Assembly (NCBI GenBank): GCA_013298595.1
Contig: JAAFIG010000033.1
Span: forward strand, 1-48,949
From: Deinococcales bacterium
GTDB taxonomy: Bacteria > Deinococcota > Deinococci > Deinococcales > JAAFIG01
DNA: 48,949 nucleotides
Direction: 5' to 3'
A program made the translations under genes and the position numbers. Shown here in pieces: positions 26,130 through 35,913 of the stretch (within the stretch, counting starts at the first letter, position 1; the number at the start of each line of letters is the position of its first letter). The notes under the pieces are model-generated. The model saw only the letters and a list, made by a program, of their open reading frames with translations, was not told the origin of the DNA and did no database searches.

Positions 26130-28019
26130 CTAGCCAGCAGGTTTGAAATCTGCATCAATCACGTCGTCATCAGCTTTGCTCTCGGCATTTGGGGCTGCTT
26201 CGCCACCCGCTTGGTTTTGACCAGCCGCTTGCATCAGGTTACGCAAAGCTTCCTCAAGGTCTTTTTGCAGACTTTCAATTTTACTATCCTCGGTAAGATC
26301 GTTTTGGATAGCAAGTTTGGCTTCTTCAGCAAGGCTCGAGACTTTATCTTTGAGGTCTTGCGGAGCATTTTCGCTTTCGGTGACTTGTTTTTCAGCATTA
26401 ATTCGCAATGCGTCTAAGCCGTTGCGTTTTTCAATTTTTTCACGGCGAGCCTTGTCGGTGTCTGCGTTTAATTCTGCTTCACGCACCATACGATCAATTT
26501 CGTCTTTGCCTAAAGTGGTGGTGTTTTCAACACGGATATTGGCTTCTTTACCAGTGGATTTTTCTTTAGCTGATACTCGCAAAATACCGTTGGCATCCAT
26601 ATCAAAAGTCACTTCGATTTGTGGAATACCAGCTGGCATTGGTGGGATTCCCTCGAGCTTAAAGCGCCCAAGGCTTTTATTATCGTTTGCCATGCTGCGT
26701 TCGCCTTGCAGGATATTAATTTCTACACCTGGTTGATTATTCTCGGCAGTGGTGTAAATTTCGGTTTTCTTAGCTGGTACAGCGGTATTACGGCTAATCA
26801 TTGGGGCAACCAAGCCACCTTTGACTTCAACACCAAGGGTTAATGGTGTGACATCCACCAGAACAATATCGCCTACAGAGTCATCGCCCGAAAGAATAGC
26901 AGCTTGCACAGCAGCACCAAGGGCAACGGCTTCATCTGGGTTAACACTTTCGTTTGGTGTTTTATTGAGTAATTTTTCGACCAGCGCTTTAACGGCTGGG
27001 ATACGGGTACTACCACCAACTAAAATCACTTCGTCAATTTGACCAGCACTTAATTTTGCATCCTCGAGGGCTTGCAGAACTGGTTTACGGCAACGCTCGA
27101 ACAAATCGCCAACCAAGCCTTCAAATTGTGCTCGGGTCAGTTTTTTCTCGAGGTGCAACGGGGTACGGGTTTCTGGGTCGAAAGTGATAAACGGCAAGCT
27201 AATGCTGGTTTCTAACGCACTAGAAAGCTCGATTTTAGCTTTTTCGGAAGCTTCGATTAAGCGTTGCAAGGCTTGTGGGTCTTTACGAAGATCAAATTTG
27301 TTTTCTTCTTCAAAACCTTTGGCTAACCAACTGACAATGCGCTGGTCAATATCGGCACCACCAAGGTGGGTATCGCCGTTAGTGGATTTAACTTCAAAAA
27401 CACCATCGCCAATCTCGAGCACAGTCACATCGAAAGTACCGCCACCCAAGTCGAAAACCAGGATTTTTTCGTTACCTTTTTTATCTAAACCGTATGAAAG
27501 TGCCGCAGCTGTTGGTTCGTTAATGATACGCAACACATTTAAACCAGCAATTTTACCTGCTGCAGCTGTGGCTTCGCGCTGAGTATTATCAAAGTACGCT
27601 GGAACAGTAATGACCACATCAGAAACTTTGTAACCAAGTTTACTCGAGGCATCATCGACCATTTTACGCAACACCATGGCACTGATTTCTTCTGGTGCTT
27701 TTAAACCATCCGAAGTTTCGATTCGCACACTACCATTTGGTCCCTCGAGCACTTTGAACGGTGCCCGACCTGCTTCTTCACGAACTTCATCCCAGCGGCG
27801 ACCAATAAAGCGTTTGACTTCAAAGAACGTATTACCTGGATTCAGAGGGGCTTGACGCTTAGCAACATTACCAACTAGCTTATCTGCACCTTTAAAAGCC
27901 ACAACACTTGGGGTTGTCCGAGTGCCTTCGCTATTGACAATCACATCGGGTTTGCCACCTTCAACGATGCTAATGACACTGTTTGTCGTACCTAAATCAA
28001 TTCCAACGGCTTTTGCCAT
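26130..28019 (-). CDS. dnaK: Chaperone DnaK (Hsp70)
   Basis: The 629-residue protein is a complete Hsp70. The N-terminal ATPase begins AKAVGIDLGTTNSVISI, with phosphate loops VFDLGGGTFDVTVLEIG and VGGSTRIPAV; the substrate domain and the acidic C-terminus (DDDVIDADF) are intact. I chose the ATG at 28019, which has GGAGAGG eight bases upstream; the longer frame is leader sequence. Copies of CTCGAG are sparser in the C-terminal half. A sigma70-type promoter and a palindrome lie in the leader, described separately. Confidence 0.98.
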   Translation of the reverse strand: MAKAVGIDLGTTNSVISIVEGGKPDVIVNSEGTRTTPSVVAFKGADKLVGNVAKRQAPLNPGNTFFEVKRFIGRRWDEVREEAGRAPFKVLEGPNGSVRIETSDGLKAPEEISAMVLRKMVDDASSKLGYKVSDVVITVPAYFDNTQREATAAAGKIAGLNVLRIINEPTAAALSYGLDKKGNEKILVFDLGGGTFDVTVLEIGDGVFEVKSTNGDTHLGGADIDQRIVSWLAKGFEEENKFDLRKDPQALQRLIEASEKAKIELSSALETSISLPFITFDPETRTPLHLEKKLTRAQFEGLVGDLFERCRKPVLQALEDAKLSAGQIDEVILVGGSTRIPAVKALVEKLLNKTPNESVNPDEAVALGAAVQAAILSGDDSVGDIVLVDVTPLTLGVEVKGGLVAPMISRNTAVPAKKTEIYTTAENNQPGVEINILQGERSMANDNKSLGRFKLEGIPPMPAGIPQIEVTFDMDANGILRVSAKEKSTGKEANIRVENTTTLGKDEIDRMVREAELNADTDKARREKIEKRNGLDALRINAEKQVTESENAPQDLKDKVSSLAEEAKLAIQNDLTEDSKIESLQKDLEEALRNLMQAAGQNQAGGEAAPNAESKADDDVIDADFKPAG

Positions 28020-28042
28020 AACAATACCTCTCCTCATGGAAA

Positions 28043-28067
28043 TACTCGAGAATGATTTTCTCGAGTA
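28043..28067 (-). promoter_or_regulatory. Perfect palindrome in the dnaK leader
   Basis: TACTCGAGAA (28043-28052) and TTCTCGAGTA (28058-28067) are perfect 10-base inverted repeats around TGATT. Each arm contains one CTCGAG. The element ends 23 bases upstream of the dnaK start and inside the predicted 5' untranslated region, just before the ribosome binding site. It could be a repressor operator or an RNA hairpin that affects translation. It is not the CIRCE sequence. Confidence 0.65.
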
Positions 28068-28111
28068 CCAATTTATTGGCGCAAGGCGCTCAAGCGTCCT
28101 GCAATAAGGGA

Positions 28112-28140
28112 AGTGTAGCAATTAGAGTCTAAATTGTCAA
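28112..28140 (-). promoter_or_regulatory. dnaK promoter
   Basis: On the minus strand, TTGACA (28140-28135) and TACACT (28117-28112) are 17 bases apart, a near-consensus sigma70-type promoter. Transcription should start near 28105, giving a leader of about 85 bases that contains the palindrome at 28043-28067. Confidence 0.7.
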
Positions 28141-28160
28141 TAGACTTGAGTGTGGTTGTA

Positions 28161-28438
28161 TCAAGTTTGTGCTTTGTATACTCGAACACTTTTTACTGCA
28201 GCTCTATTCAACTTTTGGTCAAATGCTAAAAAATACACAAAACGACGTTCTCGAACTAACCAAGCCGCAGTAACTAATTGAACCGCAGATTAGGTTCGAG
28301 TCCTTTCGCTTTTTGCTCATTGCCAGAATCTATCTTGGTTTGGATAGAAACAATAGTATCTAACTATTCTGGCAACAAAAGCTGCTCCTCAGTAGACAAC
28401 TTCTTTGTACTTTCAATAATTGCCTCTAAGGTACTCAT
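28161..28438 (-). pseudogene. Decayed VapBC-like toxin-antitoxin remnant
   Basis: On the minus strand an ATG at 28438 opens MSTLEAIIESTKKLSTEEQ, the typical start of a small antitoxin, but a TAG (28366-28364) stops it after 24 codons. The same frame continues for 29 codons to a second TAG at 28276-28274. In another phase, residues VTAAWLVRERRFVYFLAFDQ and LNRAAVKSVRVYKAQT run to a TGA at 28163-28161, like the last strand and helix of a PIN-domain toxin. The bulk of the toxin is missing. The remnant fills the cheB-dnaK spacer and partly overlaps the region upstream of the dnaK promoter. No intact gene is seen in 28020-28448. Confidence 0.5.
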
Positions 28439-28448
28439 ATCGATACTT

Positions 28449-29576
28449 TTACGGTGGTTGCCAATCCAGTCTCGAGCGACGCGCAAAATCAATTAAAGTA
28501 TTGGCAATTTCGATTGGATTCATAACATGATGCACAATACCTTTTTTAATTGCACTCGAGGGCATACTGTGAATCACACTACTGGCTTCATCTTGGGCAA
28601 GTATAGCAGCACCTGCTTTGTGCATCATCTCGAGTCCAGCTGCACCGTCATCGCCCATGCCTGAGAGCACAACACCAACTGCATTATTGCGGTACTCACG
28701 GACTAAGCTTCTAAATAAAACGGTGCCGCTGGGTCGTTGCCCTGAAACTGGCATTTCCATACTCGAGTGAAATAATCCTTCTTGGACAACAAGGTGTGAA
28801 CCACCACCAGCAACCCAAATACCTGCCGTGACAGGTTGACCAATTACGGCAAGGTTAATTTGTAAAGCACAAAGTGGTTTTAACCATTCAACAAGACTGG
28901 CAGCAAAACCTGGGACAATGTGTTGCACAATAATAATTGGTACTGGGTAATCGGCAGGTAGTTTGGTCAGTAAAGGCTCGAGAGCTTGTGGTCCACCTGT
29001 ACTCGAGGCAATACCAATAACATCGACTCGAGCCACACTGGTTGGCAGAATAGCAGGACTGAGCCGTGCCACTGGTTCGCGGCGTTCAAAAGGCAAAGCA
29101 GCAGCTTCTGCAATAATCGTTCGCGCCATTGGATTGGATGCTGGTTTCTGCTGGGGTTTACGGCGTATAACTTTGACTCTCGAGATACCTCGTACCATGC
29201 GGAGGAATTCGTTGGTATCGGTATTGATATTGGGTTTGGCAATAATGGCAAGGATACCCGCACCAATGGCTTTCGCAACAAGGCGTTGATCGTCTTTGCT
29301 GGCACTACTGGTGACCATTAAAATCGGGATTGGGGCTTGTTCAATAATGGCTTCGGAGGCGGCTAAACCATCCATAATTGGCATGCGTAAATCCATGGTA
29401 ATCACATCTGGCTGCAATTTCAGTGCCATTAAAATAGCTTCAGCACCATTACTGGCTGTACCAATAACTTCAAAACCACCGTCTACCTCGAGTAAACTTA
29501 CTAACATACGACGTTGTACACTGGAATCATCTACGACCAGTACACGAATTCGTTTTTGAGGAGAAGTTGGCAACAT
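28449..29576 (-). CDS. cheB: Chemotaxis methylesterase CheB
   Basis: The 375-residue protein has a receiver domain (about 8-125; acid pocket VVDDS, phosphorylated Asp in VITMDLRMP) and a C-terminal methylesterase. The catalytic Ser is in GIASSTGGPQAL, the His in VQHIVPGF and the Asp in SGMGDDGA. It removes methyl groups from the MCPs after phosphorylation by CheA. It follows cheA by about 68 bases and ends the cluster. No cheR lies in the window, so the methyltransferase must be elsewhere. Confidence 0.97.
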   Translation of the reverse strand: MLPTSPQKRIRVLVVDDSSVQRRMLVSLLEVDGGFEVIGTASNGAEAILMALKLQPDVITMDLRMPIMDGLAASEAIIEQAPIPILMVTSSASKDDQRLVAKAIGAGILAIIAKPNINTDTNEFLRMVRGISRVKVIRRKPQQKPASNPMARTIIAEAAALPFERREPVARLSPAILPTSVARVDVIGIASSTGGPQALEPLLTKLPADYPVPIIIVQHIVPGFAASLVEWLKPLCALQINLAVIGQPVTAGIWVAGGGSHLVVQEGLFHSSMEMPVSGQRPSGTVLFRSLVREYRNNAVGVVLSGMGDDGAAGLEMMHKAGAAILAQDEASSVIHSMPSSAIKKGIVHHVMNPIEIANTLIDFARRSRLDWQPP

Positions 29577-29644
29577 ACCGCACGAGAGTCTACCGTGAAA
29601 TCTGAAATAACAAACATGGACTAAGGAACAGGTTGAGTCACCGC

Positions 29645-31921
29645 TTATAATAAACGATTGATTGTCTCGAGTAGCACACCTTGATCAAATTCGCCTTTGA
29701 CAATATAGGCATCGGCTCCTGCTAGTGCTCCACGTTCTTTGTGTTCAGGTGCGTTCAAACTGGTAATCAGAATAACGGGTATTTGGGCTAGTCTTGGGTC
29801 TCGACGAATTTCGGTGGTTAAACCAAAACCATCGAGTTCTGGCATTTCAACATCGGAAACAACCAAGTCTACCTGCTCACCACGCCTTAAAAAATCAAGG
29901 GCTTGGGCACCATGCACAGCCGTAATTGTTTCAAAACCAGCCGCTTCAAGGATACTACGCTCGAGTGTACGACTGGTGATGCTGTCATCTACAACCATAA
30001 TTCTTGGTACTCGAGCTGCAACAATAGGAGCAAGTTTTAGTTCGCGGCGCACCCGAATCTCGCGGCGCAATCCGCGTTCAAGCAAATGATTGCTCGAGAG
30101 TATCGAAACAAGTTGTCCGCTGCCAAGAATAGCTGCGCCTTCAAGTGGTGCAAATTGCTCGAGTGGGTAAGAAAGTTTTTTAACCACCACTTCTTGTTCG
30201 CCTAGCATTGCATCTACGGTACAAGCTAAACGCTCTTCTTCGCGGCGCAAAACAAAATAAGGTTGCCAGGCATCTTCTGCTTCAAATGGCACTTCCAGTA
30301 TTGCCCCTAGCTCGACTAAAGGAATGGCACGATTTTCGAGAATGATAGCGCTGCGTCCCTCGAGTTGTTGAATGCCTTCGATTTTGACTCTACCTGTGCG
30401 TTCTAAACTGGCGGTTGGAATAGCAAATGTATCACGTCCGATACGAACCAGCAGGACACGAACTGTAGCAAGTTGGGCTGGTACGCGAAGCGTGAATTGG
30501 CTACCCACACCAAGTTCGCTCTGAATAGCCACCGTACCACTGAGTGCACGCAGGTTTTGTCGCACCACATCCATACCCACGCCACGCCCAGATACATCGG
30601 TGACAGCAGCAGCGGTGCTAAAACCAGGTTCAAAAATCAAATCCAGCGCTAATTTTGGGTCGTAAGTAGCGGCACTAGGAATAATGCCTTTTTCTTCGGC
30701 TTTACGCAAAATCCTTTGCACATCCATGCCCGCACCATCATCTTCGAGGGTTAAGGTCACCATACCGCCACTGGTACGAACCGATAAGTGAATCTGACCA
30801 ACGGCAGGTTTTTGTTGTGCTTGGCGAATTTCGGGTTGCTCGAGACCATGATCTAAGGCATTGCGAATCATGTGCATCAGGGGGTCGCGTAAACCTTCAA
30901 GAATTTTTCGGTCAATACCTATATTGCCACCAAAGGTTTGCAGTTGCACTTGTTTACCAAGTTGCTGCCCTAAGTCACGCACTAAACGCTCGAGGGGTGG
31001 GAACAGCATTGCCGCTGGTAGTAGACGCACCGATAACACTTCATCTTCGATGATAGTATTGACAGTTCTAAGTTGCGAGATATCGGTGGCTAACAAATGA
31101 AGAACGCTCTCGAGTTTATCTAAAGCACGTCTGGTGCTGTCTTCATTGGTTTCTAAGTAACCAAGTAACGCTGCGACATCACGGTTTTCTTCTGCTAAGT
31201 TTTGTAAACGCCGACGCATAACTCGAGCATGACGATTATTGCGACGTTCAATATTACGCCTCGAGAGCAATTCTCGTAAGTCATACAATCGTTCTTCGAT
31301 ACGAATTCGTCCAACGGTTAATTCGCCTGCTTGGGCAAGTAAGGCATCCAAGCGAACCACAGGCACTCGTACACTTTCTTGACTGACTGCGACTCGAGAG
31401 GTTGCATCTATGCTGACTTCCATACTGCGTTGAGCAGCTGGTACAACAGTTTGAGCAGGCGTAACTCGGGATTGTGGTAACGCCGCTTGTAAGCGGGCAT
31501 CCGTAACACTGTGTTGCTGTCCCGATTCTAAAAGTTGTAATTCTTGCTCGAGTGGGTCTTTTGCAGCTCGAGCGGCTACTCTTAGACGATGCAGTTCTAA
31601 GCGGAGCACCTCGGGGTTTGGTGCTCTTTTGAGCAAGGCTAAACGCTGCTCGAGTTCAGTGGCAAATACCGTTTGGATTTCTTGTAATTGCCACCAAGGT
31701 TTCCATAACGCAAGCCAACGACGTTCGATGTCAGTACTTGCAACTGGGTGCTGATTGGCTAATTGTTGTAAAAATTGGGCTAAAGGATTGGCTGTTGCTT
31801 GGGTAGCAACAGTCGCACGATACAAGAGCAATTGTGCTTCAGATAAAGACTTAGCTGCGCTTAAAGCAACTTGTAATTGCTCTAACTCGAGTTCTGCTAT
31901 GGCTGTTAATGCAGTATCCAT
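29645..31921 (-). CDS. cheA: Hybrid CheA histidine kinase with C-terminal receiver
   Basis: The 758-residue protein contains a dimerisation region (VPVVRLDALLAQAGELTVGR onward), the HATPase (N box MIRNALDHGLE, G boxes DDGAGMD and GRGVGMDVV), a CheW-like domain, and a fused receiver (about 635-755; VVDDS, Asp in VSDVEMPELDG). The N-terminal 135 residues are helical, but the HPt motif HxxKG is not canonical: the best match is HRLRVAARAAK with His111, followed by less helix than usual. The kinase core is intact; the phosphorylation site is uncertain. The ATG at 31921 lies five bases after the MCP stop. The receiver fusion suggests a Pil/Chp-type pathway. Confidence 0.94.
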   Translation of the reverse strand: MDTALTAIAELELEQLQVALSAAKSLSEAQLLLYRATVATQATANPLAQFLQQLANQHPVASTDIERRWLALWKPWWQLQEIQTVFATELEQRLALLKRAPNPEVLRLELHRLRVAARAAKDPLEQELQLLESGQQHSVTDARLQAALPQSRVTPAQTVVPAAQRSMEVSIDATSRVAVSQESVRVPVVRLDALLAQAGELTVGRIRIEERLYDLRELLSRRNIERRNNRHARVMRRRLQNLAEENRDVAALLGYLETNEDSTRRALDKLESVLHLLATDISQLRTVNTIIEDEVLSVRLLPAAMLFPPLERLVRDLGQQLGKQVQLQTFGGNIGIDRKILEGLRDPLMHMIRNALDHGLEQPEIRQAQQKPAVGQIHLSVRTSGGMVTLTLEDDGAGMDVQRILRKAEEKGIIPSAATYDPKLALDLIFEPGFSTAAAVTDVSGRGVGMDVVRQNLRALSGTVAIQSELGVGSQFTLRVPAQLATVRVLLVRIGRDTFAIPTASLERTGRVKIEGIQQLEGRSAIILENRAIPLVELGAILEVPFEAEDAWQPYFVLRREEERLACTVDAMLGEQEVVVKKLSYPLEQFAPLEGAAILGSGQLVSILSSNHLLERGLRREIRVRRELKLAPIVAARVPRIMVVDDSITSRTLERSILEAAGFETITAVHGAQALDFLRRGEQVDLVVSDVEMPELDGFGLTTEIRRDPRLAQIPVILITSLNAPEHKERGALAGADAYIVKGEFDQGVLLETINRLL

Positions 31922-31925
31922 AAAT

Positions 31926-34100
31926 TTAAATTTGGTACTTTTCAACAATGGTGCGTAAACGAGTAGCTAAATCTGAAAGGTCTTGGGCTGCATCTCGAGT
32001 ATGTTTTGCACTTTGCAAATTATCTTGTGTGGCACTACCAATACTATTCATTGCTCCCGTAATTTGTTCCATACCAATACTGTGTTGCCGTACCGAAGCC
32101 GAAATTAGTTGGGCGTTATAGGAAGTATTTTCGATGGTTTGTTGTAAATCAGCAATTACTTCCGAAACTCGAGCAATGCTGTTCACACCTGCATCGGCTA
32201 CTTTAATACCTTGTTCGGTAGTCATGACAGCACTGTTGGTCGCCCGTTGAATTTCACCTAAAATTGATTTTACTTGAGCTGTGGCTTGTTTACTTTGTTC
32301 AGCCAGCAAACGAATTTCTTGGGCAACCACCGCAAAACCTTTGCCATGCTCGCCAGCTCGAGAAGCTTCGATAGCTGCGTTTAATGCCAGCAAATTACTT
32401 TGGTCAGCGATATCGCCAACGGTTGAAATAATGTCACCAATGGCTTGGGTTTGCTCGGAAAGTGCCAGAATATTCTCAGCAATTTGTTGCACTCGAGAAC
32501 GAATTTCCGACATTCCTTCGTTGGCAGCTTTGCCAGCATCCACACCAATAATTGCCACTCGAGAAGCACTCATCGCGGTTTCGTTGACACTACCAGCAAT
32601 TTCCACAGCTTGCTCGGCACTGGTTTTCACTTCTTCTACAGTGGCTGTGGTTTGAGCTACAGCTGCACTTTGTTGATGTACACCACTGGCTTGTTCGGCA
32701 CTGGCAGCTAAAATTTGGCTTGAGGCAGCCGCCACAGCTGTACTACCTTGATTGACTTCGCTCAAGAGTTCTCGTAAATTCTGGGTCATCCGTTGAAAAG
32801 CTATACCCAGTTCGTCATGATCCGATTTTGCAGTGATGGATTGCGTTAAATCACCTTGAGAAATCGCATTGGCAACTCCTGCCATTTGTTTTTGGTAACC
32901 AACCATATCGTGAAAAGACCCTGTTAAACGACCAACTTCATCACGTCCAACCCTGCCAAGATTTTGCCCTAAATTCCCCACAGCTAAACCAGCCGCATGG
33001 TTAGTTAAACTTTGTACTTGCCCAGCGACATAACGAGCAGCAAAAAACATAGCTAGTGTCACACCTAGCAACAATGCCAATTGCGATAACGAAAATATGC
33101 TCAGTAAACCTGCACCTTCAGCTTGCACTTCGCTTGAGGCTCGACTGGCTAAGACCAACCATTTGAGACCAGGGTAACTCGAGTACCCTTTAGAAACATA
33201 AAAACCAACCAAACCTGGCGAAGTGAGACTCAGTTCTGGATTCGAGAAATCCCGACCTTGCACAAAACCTTCGGATCTTTGACGCGATACTGTATAAGAT
33301 TGGAAATTATCAATATTAATATTTTTCTCGAGCACATATTTACCTGTTGGTGTGTAAATTAATAAACCATTATCACTCGAGATTAAAAAACGAGTACTCA
33401 GATACCCATCTTGCTTAGCTCGGTCTTGAACTTCTTGAATGATTGATTTTGCCACTTCCCAATTAAAGAAATTATGCCAAACCCCAATGATGGAGCCTTT
33501 AGCATCGCGGATTGGTGCACAAAATGTCATAGCAAAAGATTTACTGGCTCCAAATAATTCTTTTAACATTGGTTGTGGTTGTAAATCTGTCACCACTGCT
33601 TGTCCAACTTGAACCGAACTACTTGTACAACGTATAAACCAAGCTTCGCTCGAGATATCACGGTTAATTATGGTATTGGTATTGGCTTTTTTCCAAACTG
33701 AATCTGATCGCACATCATCGTTATTGCTACCGTAACTAGCAATCACTTTACCTTTTAAATCAGCAACATACATAAAACGATAAATCGGGCGATACGTAGC
33801 TAACATCACTTCCATCCATTCTTCTATTTTTGTTCGGTTCATGGTTTTTGCGGCTGAAGATTGGGCAAAGGCTTGCACATCCCCGTATCGTTCAAATAAA
33901 TTTCTATCTAATTTATCCGAGGCATTAAAAGCTAATTGCTGGACTTGGCTGCCTGCTGAACGTTGTGTGACAGCATTAATCGAATTTGATAAAAACCAAC
34001 CCGAAAGTAAAATGAGTGGAATTAAAATAGTTAAACTAATCAGTAACATTTTAATGACCAGTACTTGTTGTTGAAACCAATTGCCCAAAGCAGTCATCAT
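31926..34100 (-). CDS. Methyl-accepting chemotaxis protein with dCache-like sensor
   Basis: The 724-residue receptor has a first membrane helix at about 17-40, an extracytoplasmic sensor of about 290 residues resembling dCache, a second helix at about 335-357, two HAMP-like units, and a cytoplasmic signalling domain. The hairpin tip is [41 protein letters not shown] in consensus form. Gln/Glu methylation pairs are visible on both arms. It begins at the ATG at 34100, overlapping the cheW stop (ATGA), and is followed by cheA, so it is the dedicated receptor of this operon. The ligand is not deducible. Confidence 0.95.
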   Translation of the reverse strand: MMTALGNWFQQQVLVIKMLLISLTILIPLILLSGWFLSNSINAVTQRSAGSQVQQLAFNASDKLDRNLFERYGDVQAFAQSSAAKTMNRTKIEEWMEVMLATYRPIYRFMYVADLKGKVIASYGSNNDDVRSDSVWKKANTNTIINRDISSEAWFIRCTSSSVQVGQAVVTDLQPQPMLKELFGASKSFAMTFCAPIRDAKGSIIGVWHNFFNWEVAKSIIQEVQDRAKQDGYLSTRFLISSDNGLLIYTPTGKYVLEKNINIDNFQSYTVSRQRSEGFVQGRDFSNPELSLTSPGLVGFYVSKGYSSYPGLKWLVLASRASSEVQAEGAGLLSIFSLSQLALLLGVTLAMFFAARYVAGQVQSLTNHAAGLAVGNLGQNLGRVGRDEVGRLTGSFHDMVGYQKQMAGVANAISQGDLTQSITAKSDHDELGIAFQRMTQNLRELLSEVNQGSTAVAAASSQILAASAEQASGVHQQSAAVAQTTATVEEVKTSAEQAVEIAGSVNETAMSASRVAIIGVDAGKAANEGMSEIRSRVQQIAENILALSEQTQAIGDIISTVGDIADQSNLLALNAAIEASRAGEHGKGFAVVAQEIRLLAEQSKQATAQVKSILGEIQRATNSAVMTTEQGIKVADAGVNSIARVSEVIADLQQTIENTSYNAQLISASVRQHSIGMEQITGAMNSIGSATQDNLQSAKHTRDAAQDLSDLATRLRTIVEKYQI

Positions 34101-34573
34101 AAGTCTAAGCCTCCACACAACACATCAACATCTAACCATGCCACAGAACCCTGAAAAATCCCTTTAATTGCTTCTCGCCCAGATAAGGCAGGCATTAACT
34201 GACTTGGCAACGCCTGATATAATTCGGGAATAGCTTCAACCCGTAAACCAATGGCTCCATATTTTGTATCAGCCAGCACTACAGCCACAGCCTCTTTGCT
34301 ACTGCGCTCGAGTCTGAGCAATGCCGCCAAATCGAGCACACTGACAATTTCACCACGCACATTCATCATGCCTGCAACGCTACTTGGCACCAATGGCAAA
34401 GGGGCAATTTCAGCAGCTAGAACAGCTTTTAACCGCGTTAATTCAAGCACGTATTTTTCGCCAGCCACTTGTAACAAAACCATTTCGAGCGGGATTTCAT
34501 GATCTTCAAGGTTTTCTCGAGCTAATCGTTTAGCACGTTCGCCGAGTAATTGCTGCGTTAAATCTTGTTCCAT
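34097..34573 (-). CDS. cheW: Chemotaxis coupling protein CheW
   Basis: The 158-residue CheW-fold protein ([20 protein letters not shown] is the core motif) bridges CheA and the MCP. About 25 extra charged residues precede the domain ([20 protein letters not shown]). It is the first gene of cheW-mcp-cheA-cheB. No good Shine-Dalgarno is seen; TACGAT lies eight bases before the ATG, compatible with a very short leader. Confidence 0.93.
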   Translation of the reverse strand: MEQDLTQQLLGERAKRLARENLEDHEIPLEMVLLQVAGEKYVLELTRLKAVLAAEIAPLPLVPSSVAGMMNVRGEIVSVLDLAALLRLERSSKEAVAVVLADTKYGAIGLRVEAIPELYQALPSQLMPALSGREAIKGIFQGSVAWLDVDVLCGGLDL

Positions 34574-34593
34574 GTGCTGTTATCGTACCTGAA

Positions 34594-34636
34594 AACAAGC
34601 AATCCATGCCAAAAAACTTAGCATGGATTGCTTGTT
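34594..34636 (-). terminator. Long hairpin after carA
   Basis: AACAAGCAATCCATGC (34594-34609) and GCATGGATTGCTTGTT (34621-34636) form a perfect 16-bp stem with an 11-base loop. It lies between the carA stop and the cheW start. Read on the minus strand it ends carA; the T run after the stem is short, so termination may be partial. Confidence 0.75.
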
Positions 34637-34648
34637 TAGGCTTACGCC

Positions 34649-35830
34649 TTAAATGCCATATAAACCACTCGAGGATTTTGCCACTGGTTGCCCAGTTGTA
34701 CCGCTAAAGGTATTGACCTCTTCGATAAAACGTTGGAATAAATAAAAGCTATCGTGTGGTCCTGGACTGGCTTCTGGGTGGTACTGCACACTAAAGACGG
34801 GGTAGCGTAAGTGTGCCATACCCTCGAGGGTATTATCGTTCAGGTTGATATGGGTTGGCATAAAGTGATCTTTGACGGTATCGGCATCGACAGCATAGCC
34901 GTGGTTCTGGCTGGTGATTTCGACTTTGCCTGTGATCAAATTTTTGACTGGTTGATTGCCACCACGATGCCCATATTTAAGTTTAAAAGTTTTACCACCC
35001 ACACTTAAACCTAAGATTTGATGCCCTAAACAAATACCAAAGGTTGGTAATAAGCCAAGGAGTTTCCAAGCTGTATCGTGAGTGTACACAGGAGCACTTG
35101 GATCGCCAGGACCATTGGACAAAAATAAACCCTGCGGATGCAATGCCATAATCTGGGCTGGGGTGGTACTGGCAGGTACCACAATCACTTCGGCACCAAT
35201 TTCGGCAAGCTTTTTGATAATCATGTGTTTAATACCAAAATCCATAAACACAATACGTTTACCTTTCTCGAGGGTTGGGTACACATATGGAATTTGGGTG
35301 GTGACTTCGGGCATCATGTCACGCCCATCGATGTCATCGTGGAATTTGGCTCGAGCCACAAGGCGGTTTTCTTCTTCTTGGGTAAACTCGCCATACGGGT
35401 CTTCTGGGTGCGTATAACTGCGATGCGCCACCACACCTTTGACCACACCACCTTCACGTAAACGCCGTACCAAAGCTCTGGTATCTATACCTTCGATACT
35501 GACCACGCCATGTTGTTTGGTAAAACTCTCGAGGGCATCGGTAGCTCGAAAATTACTGTAGTTTTTGGAGAATTCTCTGGCAATAAAACCTTTAACATAG
35601 GGTTTGTTGCTTTCCATATCGTAAACAGTGATGCCATAATTACCAATATGTGGGTAGGTCATACAGACGATTTGTCCGTTGTAACTTGGGTCGGTCATAA
35701 TTTCTTGATAGCCCGTCATTGAAGTATTAAAAACCACTTCTCCAACGGTTTCTCCGCGTTTACCAGCCGCATAACCACGGTAAACTGTTCCATCTTCTAA
35801 GGCGAGGACTGCGCGTTCACGTTTCAACAT
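34649..35830 (-). CDS. carA: Carbamoyl-phosphate synthase small subunit CarA
   Basis: The 393-residue glutaminase subunit supplies ammonia to CarB for carbamoyl phosphate, used in arginine and pyrimidine synthesis. The nucleophilic Cys is in [15 protein letters not shown] and the His-Glu pair is in [12 protein letters not shown]. The N-terminal domain ([18 protein letters not shown]) is complete. GGAGG precedes the ATG. carB is not in the window. Confidence 0.98.
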   Translation of the reverse strand: MLKRERAVLALEDGTVYRGYAAGKRGETVGEVVFNTSMTGYQEIMTDPSYNGQIVCMTYPHIGNYGITVYDMESNKPYVKGFIAREFSKNYSNFRATDALESFTKQHGVVSIEGIDTRALVRRLREGGVVKGVVAHRSYTHPEDPYGEFTQEEENRLVARAKFHDDIDGRDMMPEVTTQIPYVYPTLEKGKRIVFMDFGIKHMIIKKLAEIGAEVIVVPASTTPAQIMALHPQGLFLSNGPGDPSAPVYTHDTAWKLLGLLPTFGICLGHQILGLSVGGKTFKLKYGHRGGNQPVKNLITGKVEITSQNHGYAVDADTVKDHFMPTHINLNDNTLEGMAHLRYPVFSVQYHPEASPGPHDSFYLFQRFIEEVNTFSGTTGQPVAKSSSGLYGI

Positions 35831-35913
35831 GGGAAACCTCCAAAACGCCGAACAGTTTACACAATCTCGAGCGCCGAGTATTTATACAGATTTTTGCATA
35901 AACATGCAAGGGC

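Noticed and set aside
28020-28120. CIRCE heat-shock operator before dnaK
   Set aside because: The TTAGCACTC-type arms are absent; the palindrome present has a different sequence.
28270-28320. GGTTCGAGTCC resembling a tRNA T arm
   Set aside because: No matching acceptor stem, D arm or anticodon arm surrounds it on either strand; the sequence is better explained as the toxin-antitoxin remnant.
28278-28496. Plus-strand frame in the cheB-dnaK spacer
   Set aside because: It is antisense to the cheB end and the remnant; no family similarity or start signal.
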